The translations under genes were made by a program, and so were the position numbers. The notes beneath the pieces were generated by a model. It did no database searches and was not told the origin of the DNA. It saw only the letters and a program-made list of their open reading frames with translations. From Pseudoruegeria sp. HB172150 (GTDB lineage Bacteria; Pseudomonadota; Alphaproteobacteria; Rhodobacterales; Rhodobacteraceae), in the NCBI RefSeq assembly GCF_013184805.1, contig NZ_JAATNG010000001.1:2046001-2110000 (forward strand): 64,000 bases of DNA, given 5' to 3'. Below, one piece after another: positions 39,822-48,394 of this stretch (position 1 is the stretch's first letter; the number at the start of each line of letters is the position of its first letter).

Positions 39822-40955
39822 TCACTCCAGTTCGGCGATCAGCCCTGCAAGCAGCCTGCCCCGTGGCACGATACTCGACACGAAAATATGCTCGCTCAGC
39901 TGATGGGCGTCGGCGCCGACAGGGCCGAGGCCGTCCAGTGTCGGCACTCCGATTGCTCCGGTGAAATTGCCGTCGGATCCGCCTGCGAGCATGTCGAATT
40001 CCAGATCCAGGCCAATGCCCCTGCCTAGCTTTGTTGCCAGATCGGCAAGCTGCCGGTCCTTCAGCCCGGGCCACCATGTGGGGCGGTGGGTCTTTCGGTC
40101 GATTTCTGGCCGGATACCGGGGAGTTCCGTCGCCATCGCACGAATGCGCTTTTCGATCGCGTCGAGTTTGTCGTCGTCTGGAGCGACGCAGACCACCTCG
40201 GCCATGCAGGTCAGGGGCACGGACGAAACCGCCTGGCCTGCCTGGATGATGCTTGCGGTAAGTGCGGTCTCGCCGTCCGTCATCGCCTCGATCCGCTGCA
40301 ACAGCGTGGCCATGGCGAGGATGGAAGAGGTCCCCTCCTCCTTCTGCAACAGAGCGTGGGACGGGCGGCCGTGCAGGAAGATGCGGAACCGGGCGGACGG
40401 CAAGCGGCCGGTTACAAGGTGCCCGTTGGGCTGCGCGCCTTCCGGAACAAGAACGTATTTCTCCGCTCGCGCCTGTGCCTCAATCCGCGGCCGCGCCGGA
40501 ACGCTGCCGCTTTCCTCGTCGCCGGTCATCATGACCCGGACCGGAAGCTTTGGCGAAATGCCTGCAGTAGATAGCTGTCGCAGGGCCTCTAGCGCCAGAT
40601 AGGCTCCGGATTTCATATCGAACAGGCCGGGGCCGTGGGCCTTGTCGCCATCGCGTCTCCAGGGAACGGCGCCGGCGAGGCTGCCGAGGGGATGGACCGT
40701 ATCGAGGTGGCTGAGGATCAGGATCCCGGGCGCGTGCGTTTCGGGGCCGAAATCGGCGAGAACGCAGCCGGCGCGGCCGTACTCCGTGGGCAGAGACCTA
40801 ATCCGCGCGCCCATCGCCGCCATGTCGGCGGCGGCAATAGCCAACATGTGTTCTACGGCGGCAACATCCCATGACGGGCTTTCGCAGGTGACCCAAGGCC
40901 TTACGCCCGCAAGAATTACCTCTGCGTCAAAGGGAAGCGCAGCATATTCGGCCAT
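39822..40955 (-). CDS. M20 family metallopeptidase (glutamate carboxypeptidase-like)
   Basis: 377 residues from ATG 40955, which shares one base with the stop of the M81 gene (TGATG). The metal ligands are visible in order: LSHLDTVHPLG near residue 80, GPGLFDMKSGAYLA near residue 109, TGDEESGS near residue 142 with the catalytic glutamate pair, and DAHQLSEHIF near the end. This is the CPG2-like layout with a lid domain in the middle. It hydrolyses an amide bond next to a carboxylate, such as an N-acyl amino acid. Coupling to the M81 gene suggests consecutive steps in one pathway. Confidence 0.9.
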   Translation of the reverse strand: MAEYAALPFDAEVILAGVRPWVTCESPSWDVAAVEHMLAIAAADMAAMGARIRSLPTEYGRAGCVLADFGPETHAPGILILSHLDTVHPLGSLAGAVPWRRDGDKAHGPGLFDMKSGAYLALEALRQLSTAGISPKLPVRVMMTGDEESGSVPARPRIEAQARAEKYVLVPEGAQPNGHLVTGRLPSARFRIFLHGRPSHALLQKEEGTSSILAMATLLQRIEAMTDGETALTASIIQAGQAVSSVPLTCMAEVVCVAPDDDKLDAIEKRIRAMATELPGIRPEIDRKTHRPTWWPGLKDRQLADLATKLGRGIGLDLEFDMLAGGSDGNFTGAIGVPTLDGLGPVGADAHQLSEHIFVSSIVPRGRLLAGLIAELE

Positions 40956-42442
40956 CAGCCGCGCCCGTCGTCGTACAGGCCCTGTTCTGGCGACCATGTC
41001 ATATCCGGGTCGAAGGGATAGGCCGGGCGAACGATGCGGTGATAGTCGAGCTTCGTGAGATCGAGGTTCGAAGTGCCATCGGACAAGAGCAACACGTGAC
41101 CGAAGCCAAGATCCTCCAGTTTCGGGTGCAGGTAGCCGACCTTGTAGACGTAGAGACGGTGCGCGGCGCTGTCGATCCCCATCGCTTCCAGCAATTGCGG
41201 CGAGTTGATCGAGAGGCGCGAATGATGGAAGCTGGCCGTCACGTGGCCGATTTTCAGCACCGCCCATGGCGCAGAGGAGCCGCGGAAGACGCCGGGTGGG
41301 TTCAGTTCTGCGCCAGTGGCAAGAACTTCGGCCTCCGTTTTGCGGTGGGTAGCGGGGCGCGACAGGTGCTCGGCGCCGATATCGACCTCGATCATTGCAC
41401 CAGCCCCGGCCTGCCGGGCCTGATCGACTAAGCCGGGGGCGACGATGTTGACGATCACGATGTCTTCCAGCTCCGGCATGTCGAGCGCCTGCTGCAGGAC
41501 CAGCGTCAGGTCGCCGAATGCGCCTGCAGTGACGTTGTCTCCGGAATCGCTGAGCAGGACGGGTGGCTGCATTTCCATCGCTTTCCGCAACCCCTCCTCC
41601 ACCTCGTAACTGGGCATCTGGAGGCCGAACTCGCTGCGCCGTGCCCAGACTTTGGCGGCGATGTCCTGTGCCAGCTTGCGCGCCAGATCAACATCGCCGT
41701 CCGTGGTGACAAGTGCGTGCATGCCGGCCCAGGGCAGGTCGTTCCAGGCGAAGCCTATGAACAGGTTCGCCTCTACCACCCCGTCCATAGCGTCGTAGTC
41801 CGACAGCATTGCATAAAGCTCGTCAGCCGGCGGATAGATCGTCATCGCGGTTTCACCGGGCAGGAACAGTGGGATGTGAACCGCGGCGTGGCGCGGTTTG
41901 GCCCCAGCCATGATCCGCATCAGGTGATCGGCGGCGCGATAGCCGGTTTCACCGTCATCCCGGTGCGGCGCAGTGCGGTAGACCGCGAATCCATCAACCT
42001 GATTCAAATAGCCAGGTGTGACGTGGCCATGTAGGTCGAGTCCCACTGTTATGGGAACGTCCGTCCCTACGATCCTGCGCACGTCAGTCATCAGTTCGGT
42101 GTCGGCGGTGGATTCGCCATCCTCGACCTCCATTGCGCCATGATTGGCGGCCACCACACCGTCCAGAGGGCCGGCGGCGGCGAGGCGTTCCAGTATTTCG
42201 CCCTTCACTTCGTCGAACTGCGCGCGGGAAAAGACCGGCGTCGCGCGGCAGCGCACCAGCATGATCGGCACGATTTCCACGTCCGGTTCCTCTCTCAGGC
42301 GCTGAAGCACGCCGCGCATCAGGAAAAGCTCTTCCCCAAAGATTTCCTCGCCCCGCCAGAACAGCGAGGTCGACAGGTCGATATGACCGGGAGAGGCCAG
42401 CATGGTCTCATTCGACATGCCCATTACCGCGATCCGACGCAT
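40955..42442 (-). CDS. M81 (MlrC-like) metallopeptidase, copy 1
   Basis: 495 residues. The family motifs are VAANHGAMEVEDGES near residue 98, GLDLHGHVTPGYL near residue 137, YRTAPHRDDGETGYRAADH near residue 158, and SDSGDNVTAGAFGDLTLVLQ near residue 296. The DxH and PHRD residues correspond to the zinc site proposed for MlrC, the enzyme that cleaves linear microcystin fragments. Most M81 members occur far from any microcystin pathway and their substrates are unknown. The gene is divergent from the ROK regulator and coupled to an M20 peptidase gene. Confidence 0.88.
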   Translation of the reverse strand: MRRIAVMGMSNETMLASPGHIDLSTSLFWRGEEIFGEELFLMRGVLQRLREEPDVEIVPIMLVRCRATPVFSRAQFDEVKGEILERLAAAGPLDGVVAANHGAMEVEDGESTADTELMTDVRRIVGTDVPITVGLDLHGHVTPGYLNQVDGFAVYRTAPHRDDGETGYRAADHLMRIMAGAKPRHAAVHIPLFLPGETAMTIYPPADELYAMLSDYDAMDGVVEANLFIGFAWNDLPWAGMHALVTTDGDVDLARKLAQDIAAKVWARRSEFGLQMPSYEVEEGLRKAMEMQPPVLLSDSGDNVTAGAFGDLTLVLQQALDMPELEDIVIVNIVAPGLVDQARQAGAGAMIEVDIGAEHLSRPATHRKTEAEVLATGAELNPPGVFRGSSAPWAVLKIGHVTASFHHSRLSINSPQLLEAMGIDSAAHRLYVYKVGYLHPKLEDLGFGHVLLLSDGTSNLDLTKLDYHRIVRPAYPFDPDMTWSPEQGLYDDGRG

Positions 42443-42653
42443 GACAGCTCCTTTTTTCCTGATATCGGATTAAAAGGTTCCGGCATTCGCCGGAGTCAAG
42501 CATCCATCGGAAAAATTGGAGAAAAATAGGTGAAAACAGCACGTATTCGCCGAATGAACAGATTCAATTCCGCCTAAGAAAATGGCGAAATCACCAGTTT
42601 TGTAAGGTGTCAAACCATCGCGGGGTTGACCTCTTCCGCAAGTCACGATCTAT

Positions 42654-42674
42654 TTTTTACAGAAGTCGTAAAAA
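42654..42674 (+). promoter_or_regulatory. Candidate ROK-regulator operator
   Basis: An inverted repeat TTTTTAC (42654-42660) and GTAAAAA (42668-42674), with a seven-base spacer, lies just before the ROK ribosome site. AT-rich palindromes of this kind are bound by NagC/Mlc-type proteins. The right half with its flank, TCGTAAAAAT (42666-42675), recurs exactly at 49801-49810, between the ABC and second M81 operons. Confidence 0.5.
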
Positions 42675-42683
42675 TTAGGCTCC

Positions 42684-43904
42684 ATGTCTCAGATCGCCGT
42701 CCGCCACCGGAATGCAACCCGCATCTTTCACGCCGTCCGGTCAACGCCGGGCGCGACCCAACGGGAAATCGTCGAAATGTCCGAGGCGGACAAGTCGACC
42801 GTATCGACCGTACTGCGCGAATTCGAAAAGCTGGGCCTGATCGAACGCGTCGAACGCCGTCATTCCGGCGGCCGTGGCCGCCCGTCCGAGGGCTACGCGA
42901 TCTCTTCCGCCGGCGGGCTGGTCGTGGGAGTGAACCTGCGCCCGAAGGAGATCCGCCTTGTGCTGGCGGACCTGGCCGGAGAACCGCGCGCTGTGCTGTC
43001 ACGCCCGATGGCCGAGAACGTCAACGATATCGGCCGCAGCATCCACGCTGGAATCGTCGGCTTGATGATTTCGGCCGGGTTGGAAGAAGCGACACTGCGC
43101 GCCGTCGGAATCACTGTGCCGGGCCTGGTGCAGACAGATGGGACGGTGCGGCACTCGCCGAACCTCGACTGGTCGAATTTCAATCCCAAGATGCAGCTGA
43201 TGTCCGAAACCGAAGTGCCCGTCTTCATCGGAAACAACGCAGACGGCGCCGCATTGGGTGAAATTCTGCTGAAGAACCCGCCGAGCGACCGCAGCTTCAT
43301 GCTGGTGCTCTGCGATTCAGGTGTGGGCGCAGGCCTCGTTTATAACGGTGAGCTTTGCCGTGGCGATGGCGGATTTGCCGGCGAGATCGGCCACCAGAAA
43401 ATCATGCGCGGCGGGCGGAACTGTATCTGCGGGTCGCATGGATGCCTCGACGCCCATGTCTCAAACCGGTCGATGATGGCGATCGTCTGCGAGGCCGGGA
43501 TCGAGGTTGACGAATTTGCCGATATCGTGCGGCTGGTCGAGGCCGGCGATCCGCGCATGACCGGGATCATGAAGGATTACATCGACGCAATGGCAATGGG
43601 GCTGGCCAATTCGGTATCCGTGACCGGCCTGCCCGACGTAGTTCTGTCGGGCGGTATGGCGGCGATGTACCCGCATATCGAGCGGCAACTGCACGAGGCG
43701 CTGAAAGACCTGATCCATCCACAGCTGCTGGTCGACCTGCGCTTTACCGTCGGAATGGAAGAGAACCGGGAACGGCCGCTGGGCGGCGTCGCCATCGCTC
43801 TGGAAGGTTGCACCGGTTTCGCGGCCCTGGAACACGCACCCTGGGCGCCGCCGCAGCAGCGCGAACCCCTTAATTCCCTCGCAACCAGCGGAGAGACTTT
43901 ATGA
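42684..43904 (+). CDS. ROK-family transcriptional regulator (NagC/XylR type)
   Basis: 406 residues. An N-terminal winged helix (about 1-75) has TQREIVEMSEADKSTVSTVL followed by EKLGLIERVERRHS. The ROK sugar-binding half has IGNNADGAALGE, GVGAGLVYNGELCRGDGGFA, GEIGHQK and the zinc motif CICGSHGCLDAHV. Such repressors sense a sugar or sugar derivative. It sits between the M81-M20 genes and the M24-ATPase genes and is coupled to the latter by a four-base overlap, so it probably controls this locus. The signal is unknown but likely sugar-like. Confidence 0.9.
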   Translation: MSQIAVRHRNATRIFHAVRSTPGATQREIVEMSEADKSTVSTVLREFEKLGLIERVERRHSGGRGRPSEGYAISSAGGLVVGVNLRPKEIRLVLADLAGEPRAVLSRPMAENVNDIGRSIHAGIVGLMISAGLEEATLRAVGITVPGLVQTDGTVRHSPNLDWSNFNPKMQLMSETEVPVFIGNNADGAALGEILLKNPPSDRSFMLVLCDSGVGAGLVYNGELCRGDGGFAGEIGHQKIMRGGRNCICGSHGCLDAHVSNRSMMAIVCEAGIEVDEFADIVRLVEAGDPRMTGIMKDYIDAMAMGLANSVSVTGLPDVVLSGGMAAMYPHIERQLHEALKDLIHPQLLVDLRFTVGMEENRERPLGGVAIALEGCTGFAALEHAPWAPPQQREPLNSLATSGETL

Positions 43905-45307
43905 CGAAAGCCGAATCGATAACCGGCGGCACTCCTGCCTGCACGCTTCGGCGCATAACGCTGCCCGATTTCGGCATCCCCGCGGCCCTGCCTCAGATCC
44001 CGCGAGAAACCTATGCCCGGCGCGCTGACAGCCTGCTGGCGCGTGCCGGCACGGATTGGGTCGTTGTCTACGCGGACCGCGAGCACGTGGCCAACATGCT
44101 GCACCTTACAGGCATCGAACCGCGGTTCGAGGAGGCGCTGCTCGTGCTGGGGCGCAACGGGCTACGGGCGCTGGTCGTTGGTAACGAGACGATGGACTAT
44201 GCGCCACTTGCGCGGCTTGACGGGCTGGACCTGCACTTGTGCCAGAGTTTGTCGCTGATGGGTCAGGATCGCAGCGTGGCCCCTGCCCTTGCCCCGGTAT
44301 TGTGGGAAATCGGCCTGAAGCCGGGACAGACTGTCGGCCTTGTCGGCTGGAAATACCTTACGCCCGAGGAAGGCGCCGGCTTTGTCCTGCCCCACAACAT
44401 TCTGGCTGCTGTCCGTGAAGCAGTGGGCGGAACGGACAAACTGGTGGAAGCGACGCCGATCCTGATGCATCCCGAAACCGGCGAACGCGCGGTGGTGGAT
44501 GCGGACCAGATCGCAGTCTTCGAATGGGCCGCCGCGCGTGCCTCTGCCGCCGTGCGGCGGATCGTCGAGGGCACGGGGCCCGGTATGACGGAGTTCGAGG
44601 CAGCGGGGCTGATGGGTTACCAGGGCGAGCCCCTGTCGTGCCACATGATGATGGCGTCCGCCGACGAGACAGGGCGCGTGGTCGGCCTGCGCAGCCCCAC
44701 GGCCAAGCGGCTGACGGCTGGAAGCGGGGTTACCACGGCTGTGGGCTATTGGGGTGCCCTGTCCTCTCGTGCGGGGATGCTGAGCGGCGCTTCGGCGGCG
44801 CCCGGGTTCCTCGATGCCTGCCATACCTACTTCAACGCGCTGGTCACCTGGTACAAGACGGCCCGCATCGGCGTGACCGGCGGCGAGATCCATGATGCCG
44901 TGACCGCCGCGCTGGCTGAGGGCGGGCTGAAACCGGCGCTGAACCCCGGCCACCTGCTGGGTTACGACGAATGGACACACAGCGCGATCCGGCCGGGTTC
45001 GACCGAAAAGATCCGTTCCGGCATGGCCTTTCAGGTGGATGTGATCCCCGGCCCGCTCGGCAAGGGACAGGCGCTGAACTGCGAAGATGCGGTGGTCTTC
45101 GCTGATAAGGAACTGTGCGGGAAACTCGCAGAGCTTCACCCAGAGCTTTATGCCCGCGTCGAGGCGCGGCGCGCCTTCGTTTCCGATGTCATTGGTCTCG
45201 AACTGGCACCGGAAGTCCTACCGCTGTCGAACACCCCACTCTGGCTACCACCCGAATGGTCCGAGCCGGACCGCGTATTGACGCTTTCGCCCGATCTGGA
45301 GAACTGA
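43901..45307 (+). CDS. M24-fold (Xaa-Pro peptidase/creatinase-like) protein with altered metal site
   Basis: 468 residues with the creatinase N-terminal domain (about 1-190) and the pita-bread M24 domain (about 210-420). Recognisable blocks are TGPGMTEFEAAGLM, NPGHLLGYDEWTHS and QVDVIPGP with LNCEDAVVF. Where active M24 peptidases have two metal-binding aspartates, this protein has SGVTTAVGYWGALSSRAGML with no aspartate. Creatinase also lost these ligands and works without metal. It may therefore be a non-peptidase hydrolase acting on a C-N bond of the locus substrate. It is coupled to the ROK gene and followed two bases later by the ATPase gene. Confidence 0.8.
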   Translation: MTKAESITGGTPACTLRRITLPDFGIPAALPQIPRETYARRADSLLARAGTDWVVVYADREHVANMLHLTGIEPRFEEALLVLGRNGLRALVVGNETMDYAPLARLDGLDLHLCQSLSLMGQDRSVAPALAPVLWEIGLKPGQTVGLVGWKYLTPEEGAGFVLPHNILAAVREAVGGTDKLVEATPILMHPETGERAVVDADQIAVFEWAAARASAAVRRIVEGTGPGMTEFEAAGLMGYQGEPLSCHMMMASADETGRVVGLRSPTAKRLTAGSGVTTAVGYWGALSSRAGMLSGASAAPGFLDACHTYFNALVTWYKTARIGVTGGEIHDAVTAALAEGGLKPALNPGHLLGYDEWTHSAIRPGSTEKIRSGMAFQVDVIPGPLGKGQALNCEDAVVFADKELCGKLAELHPELYARVEARRAFVSDVIGLELAPEVLPLSNTPLWLPPEWSEPDRVLTLSPDLEN

Positions 45308-45309
45308 CC

Positions 45310-46413
45310 ATGGCCACCGTTTCGCTTAACACTGTCGGTAAGACCTATGGCGAGGGCGTGCAGGCCGTCACCAATTTCGACCTTAAGATACGCGACGAGG
45401 AATTCGTCGTGCTGGTCGGTCCGTCCGGTTGCGGTAAGTCCACGACATTGCGCATGGTGGCGGGTCTGGAAGAGATCACGTCGGGCGACCTGCTGATCGA
45501 CGAAAAACGCGTGAACGATCTTGCCCCGGCGGAGCGCGACATAGCGATGGTGTTCCAGAACTATGCCCTCTACCCGCATATGACGGTAGAGGACAACATC
45601 TCGTTCGGGCTGAAGCAGCAGCGGATGCCCAAGTCCGAAATCAAGACGCGCGTCGCCGATGCCGCGCGGATCCTGGGGCTTGAGCCACTTCTTGCACGAA
45701 AGCCCCGGGCGCTGTCCGGTGGCCAGCGTCAGCGGGTCGCCATGGGCCGTGCCATTGTGCGGCACCCGAAGGTATTTCTGTTTGATGAGCCGCTGTCGAA
45801 CCTAGACGCTAAGTTGCGGGTACAGATGCGTGCAGAGATCAAGCACCTGCACCAGAAGATCCCGACCACCACGATCTACGTTACCCACGACCAGATCGAG
45901 GCGATGACGATGGCGGACCGCGTCGTAGTGATGTCCAACGGCAAGATCGAACAGGTCGGCCCGCCGCAGGAGCTATACAACCATCCGGACACGCTGTTCG
46001 TCGCCAGCTTCATCGGCTCTCCGGCAATGAATCTTTTCCCGGTGACAGTGGATCGCGGCGACGGCGGATTGCAGGCGCGGCTGGAGAACGGCACTGTGGT
46101 GACGCTGCCGGCGGACCGTCAGGCGACCTATGGTGCCGCGGTCGGCAAGAAGATGTTGTTGGGCCTGCGCCCCGAGGCCATCGGCGAGGCCGGCGCCTAC
46201 GGCTATGGCGATCTGACCACCGAGATCGATTATCTGGAACCGCTTGGCGCGGAAACACTGGTGTTCTTCCCTGTGGGAGAGGTCAACGCCTGCGCCAAGA
46301 TGCCCGCGGGCTTTACCGGGCACCATGGCGACAAGGTTACCTTCAGCCTGGATTTGTCGCGGATGCACCTGATTGATCCTGAAACCGAGAAGGTGCTGAA
46401 ACCCGGCCGCTGA
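45310..46413 (+). CDS. Sugar-type ABC transporter ATPase (UgpC/MsmX/MalK family)
   Basis: 367 residues from ATG 45310. Walker A is GPSGCGKST near residue 36, the signature LSGGQRQRVAMGRAI near residue 135, Walker B VFLFDEPLSNLDAKL near residue 155, and the switch histidine is in VTHDQ. A TOBE/OB domain fills residues 240-367, as in carbohydrate importers. It powers import with the permeases encoded convergently at 46.6-48.3 kb. A two-base gap to the M24 gene makes it the third gene of the ROK transcript. Confidence 0.93.
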   Translation: MATVSLNTVGKTYGEGVQAVTNFDLKIRDEEFVVLVGPSGCGKSTTLRMVAGLEEITSGDLLIDEKRVNDLAPAERDIAMVFQNYALYPHMTVEDNISFGLKQQRMPKSEIKTRVADAARILGLEPLLARKPRALSGGQRQRVAMGRAIVRHPKVFLFDEPLSNLDAKLRVQMRAEIKHLHQKIPTTTIYVTHDQIEAMTMADRVVVMSNGKIEQVGPPQELYNHPDTLFVASFIGSPAMNLFPVTVDRGDGGLQARLENGTVVTLPADRQATYGAAVGKKMLLGLRPEAIGEAGAYGYGDLTTEIDYLEPLGAETLVFFPVGEVNACAKMPAGFTGHHGDKVTFSLDLSRMHLIDPETEKVLKPGR

Positions 46414-46489
46414 GCGCCAAGCCTTACAATTGCAGACCCGTCACGCGCAAGTGTGGCGGGTATTCTATTGCCTGGCCGCGGAAACATAG

Positions 46490-46519
46490 AAAATGGCCGG
46501 GAAGAGAGCCGGCCATTTT
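46490..46519. terminator. Bidirectional intrinsic terminator
   Basis: The arm AAAATGGCCGG (46490-46500) pairs perfectly with CCGGCCATTTT (46509-46519) around an eight-base loop. The GC core flanked by A and T runs gives a terminator on either strand. It separates the convergent ATPase and permease transcripts of what appears to be one importer. Confidence 0.85.
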
Positions 46520-46558
46520 CAGTTGCCCGGCTGTGACGCCGGGCCGGGAGAGACCTGA

Positions 46559-47425
46559 TTATTTGGAACTGCCTCCCAGCAGCCCGCGGGTGAATGCCTT
46601 CTGGAACACGAGGAAGACGGCCATCACCGGGATGATCGAGATCACCGTGGCCGCCATCAGCGGGCCCTCGTCCACCTCCATGCCGCCGATCAACGTATAG
46701 AGCGCCACCGGTGTCGGCTGTGTGTTCGGACTGTTGGTAAGCGTCAGACCGAAGAACAGGTCATTCCAGACCGACCGGCTCTGGATAATTGCGAGCGCCG
46801 CGATGCCAGAGATCGAGGCCGGCATCAGGATCTTCCAGAAATAGCTGAAGGCGGTACAACCATCAATCTGCGCCGCCTCGAACATCGAAGACGGAATGGT
46901 CGTGAAGAAGTTGCGCAGGAAGAAGGTGCAGAACGGGATGCCAAAGGCGAGGTGCACGAGCCACAGGCCTGGGATCGTGTTGTAGAGCCCCAGCGCCCGC
47001 ATCATCATGAAGAGAGGGATCTGCACTACCTGCTGCGGCACCAGCATGCCCGCGAGAAGGAACAGGAAAACGATCCTGTCGCCCTTGAACCGCACCTGCG
47101 ACAGCGGATAGGCCGCCATGGCGCCGATCAGGATCGACAGCACCACGGACGGTCCTGTAATCAGGACCGAGTTCCACAGCGACCGCCCGATCCGGTCCCA
47201 CCCGGCGACGTAGTTCGCCCATTCGATCTGTGTCGGAAGGGCCAGCACCTGCTGGATGTCGGCCGGTGTCTTCAGACTGGCGTTCAGGACCACCAGCAGC
47301 GGCATCATGTACACGATGGCAAGCAGCGTCAGCGCGACGTAGCGAAGGCCACGGGTGACCTGTTTGCGGGTCAGGCCGGACATCCGGGACGCGGCGACGG
47401 GGTGGGTGTCGGTGGTCACGCTCAT
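46559..47425 (-). CDS. Sugar ABC transporter permease (MalG/UgpE type)
   Basis: 288 residues with six hydrophobic segments. The coupling loop EAAQIDGCTAFSYFWKILMP lies near residue 180. It forms half of the inner-membrane channel for the substrate delivered by the binding protein at 48.4 kb. The start overlaps the partner permease stop by four bases. Substrate class is carbohydrate by family, which also includes glycerol-phosphate esters and amino-sugar importers. Confidence 0.93.
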   Translation of the reverse strand: MSVTTDTHPVAASRMSGLTRKQVTRGLRYVALTLLAIVYMMPLLVVLNASLKTPADIQQVLALPTQIEWANYVAGWDRIGRSLWNSVLITGPSVVLSILIGAMAAYPLSQVRFKGDRIVFLFLLAGMLVPQQVVQIPLFMMMRALGLYNTIPGLWLVHLAFGIPFCTFFLRNFFTTIPSSMFEAAQIDGCTAFSYFWKILMPASISGIAALAIIQSRSVWNDLFFGLTLTNSPNTQPTPVALYTLIGGMEVDEGPLMAATVISIIPVMAVFLVFQKAFTRGLLGGSSK

Positions 47426-48330
47426 TCCTTCACCTCATCGACCTGACGGGTCATGTGATAGATGTACGGCATCACCACGATCGAGGCGACGACCAGCAGG
47501 ACAAAGGCGACGGCGGCGCCTTGTCCCAGTTTGAACATAACGAAGGACGTCTCGTACATTTCGACAGCGAGCACCGAGGATGACCGGTAGGGGCCACCCT
47601 GTGTCATCGCCCAGACGAGATCGAAGATCTTCATCGAGTCGACGGCCGCAATGCCCAGCACGACGATGGTCGAGGGCCAGAGCAGCGGCAGCTTGATCTT
47701 GAAGAGGATGGTCCAGAACTTCGCGCCGTCGATGCGGGCGGCTTCGATCAGTTCCGTGGGCAGCGCGCGCAGGCCGCCGAAATAGATCAGGAAGGTGAAA
47801 CCGCTCCACGCCCAGAGCGCGGCACCCATGATCGAATAGGTATTTATCGACGGGTCACCCAGCCAGTTGGGCGCGTCGAACCCCAGCGCCTCGACGAATT
47901 GGGTCATCACGCCGTTGGACGGCTTGTACATCCAGCGCCAGGCCGAGGCGACGGCCACGGTGGTGATCGTGAAGGGGATGAAGAAGATCGTGCGGAACAC
48001 GACCGATCCCCTGAGTTCCGCATCCAGCAGTAGCGCCAGTGCCAGCCCGGTAACGGTTGGGAGCGTCAGGTAGAAAACCAGCCATTTCAGGTTATTGAAG
48101 AACGCGTTTCGGAACCGGGGTTCGCCCAGCAGTTCCCAGTAATTTTCCAGCCCGATGTATTCTGGCGGCGAGAACCCGTCCCATTCGAAGAAGGACAGCC
48201 GGAAGGTCTCAATCGTCGGGTAGATGTAGGCGGCCACGTATAGAACCGCCGGGACCATGAGGAAGATGAAATAGGTCATCCGGTCGCGCTGGCGGAACGG
48301 GATCGCTGCGAGTGGGTTCAGTGTGGTCAC
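47422..48330 (-). CDS. Sugar ABC transporter permease (MalF/UgpA type)
   Basis: 302 residues from GTG 48330; the open frame further upstream runs into the hairpin region and is not protein-like. Six membrane segments are visible, with the EAA loop EAARIDGAKFWTILFKIKLP near residue 205. It pairs with the next permease to form the channel. The nearest GGAG is about 12 bases from the GTG, so translation may depend on structure or coupling. Confidence 0.88.
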   Translation of the reverse strand: MTTLNPLAAIPFRQRDRMTYFIFLMVPAVLYVAAYIYPTIETFRLSFFEWDGFSPPEYIGLENYWELLGEPRFRNAFFNNLKWLVFYLTLPTVTGLALALLLDAELRGSVVFRTIFFIPFTITTVAVASAWRWMYKPSNGVMTQFVEALGFDAPNWLGDPSINTYSIMGAALWAWSGFTFLIYFGGLRALPTELIEAARIDGAKFWTILFKIKLPLLWPSTIVVLGIAAVDSMKIFDLVWAMTQGGPYRSSSVLAVEMYETSFVMFKLGQGAAVAFVLLVVASIVVMPYIYHMTRQVDEVKE

Positions 48331-48358
48331 GGGGAGTCGGGCTCCGAAAGAAAGGATG

Positions 48359-48387
48359 CCGGCAGCCGCGCGTTGCGCGGCTGCCGG
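48359..48387 (-). promoter_or_regulatory. Stable hairpin between binding-protein and permease genes
   Basis: A perfect 13-base stem (CCGGCAGCCGCGC at 48359-48371 with 48375-48387) closes a three-base loop in the 64-base gap between the binding-protein stop and the first permease start. Such elements protect upstream mRNA from 3' decay or cause partial termination, giving excess binding protein, as at malE-malF. Confidence 0.8.
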
Positions 48388-48394
48388 TACAGGA

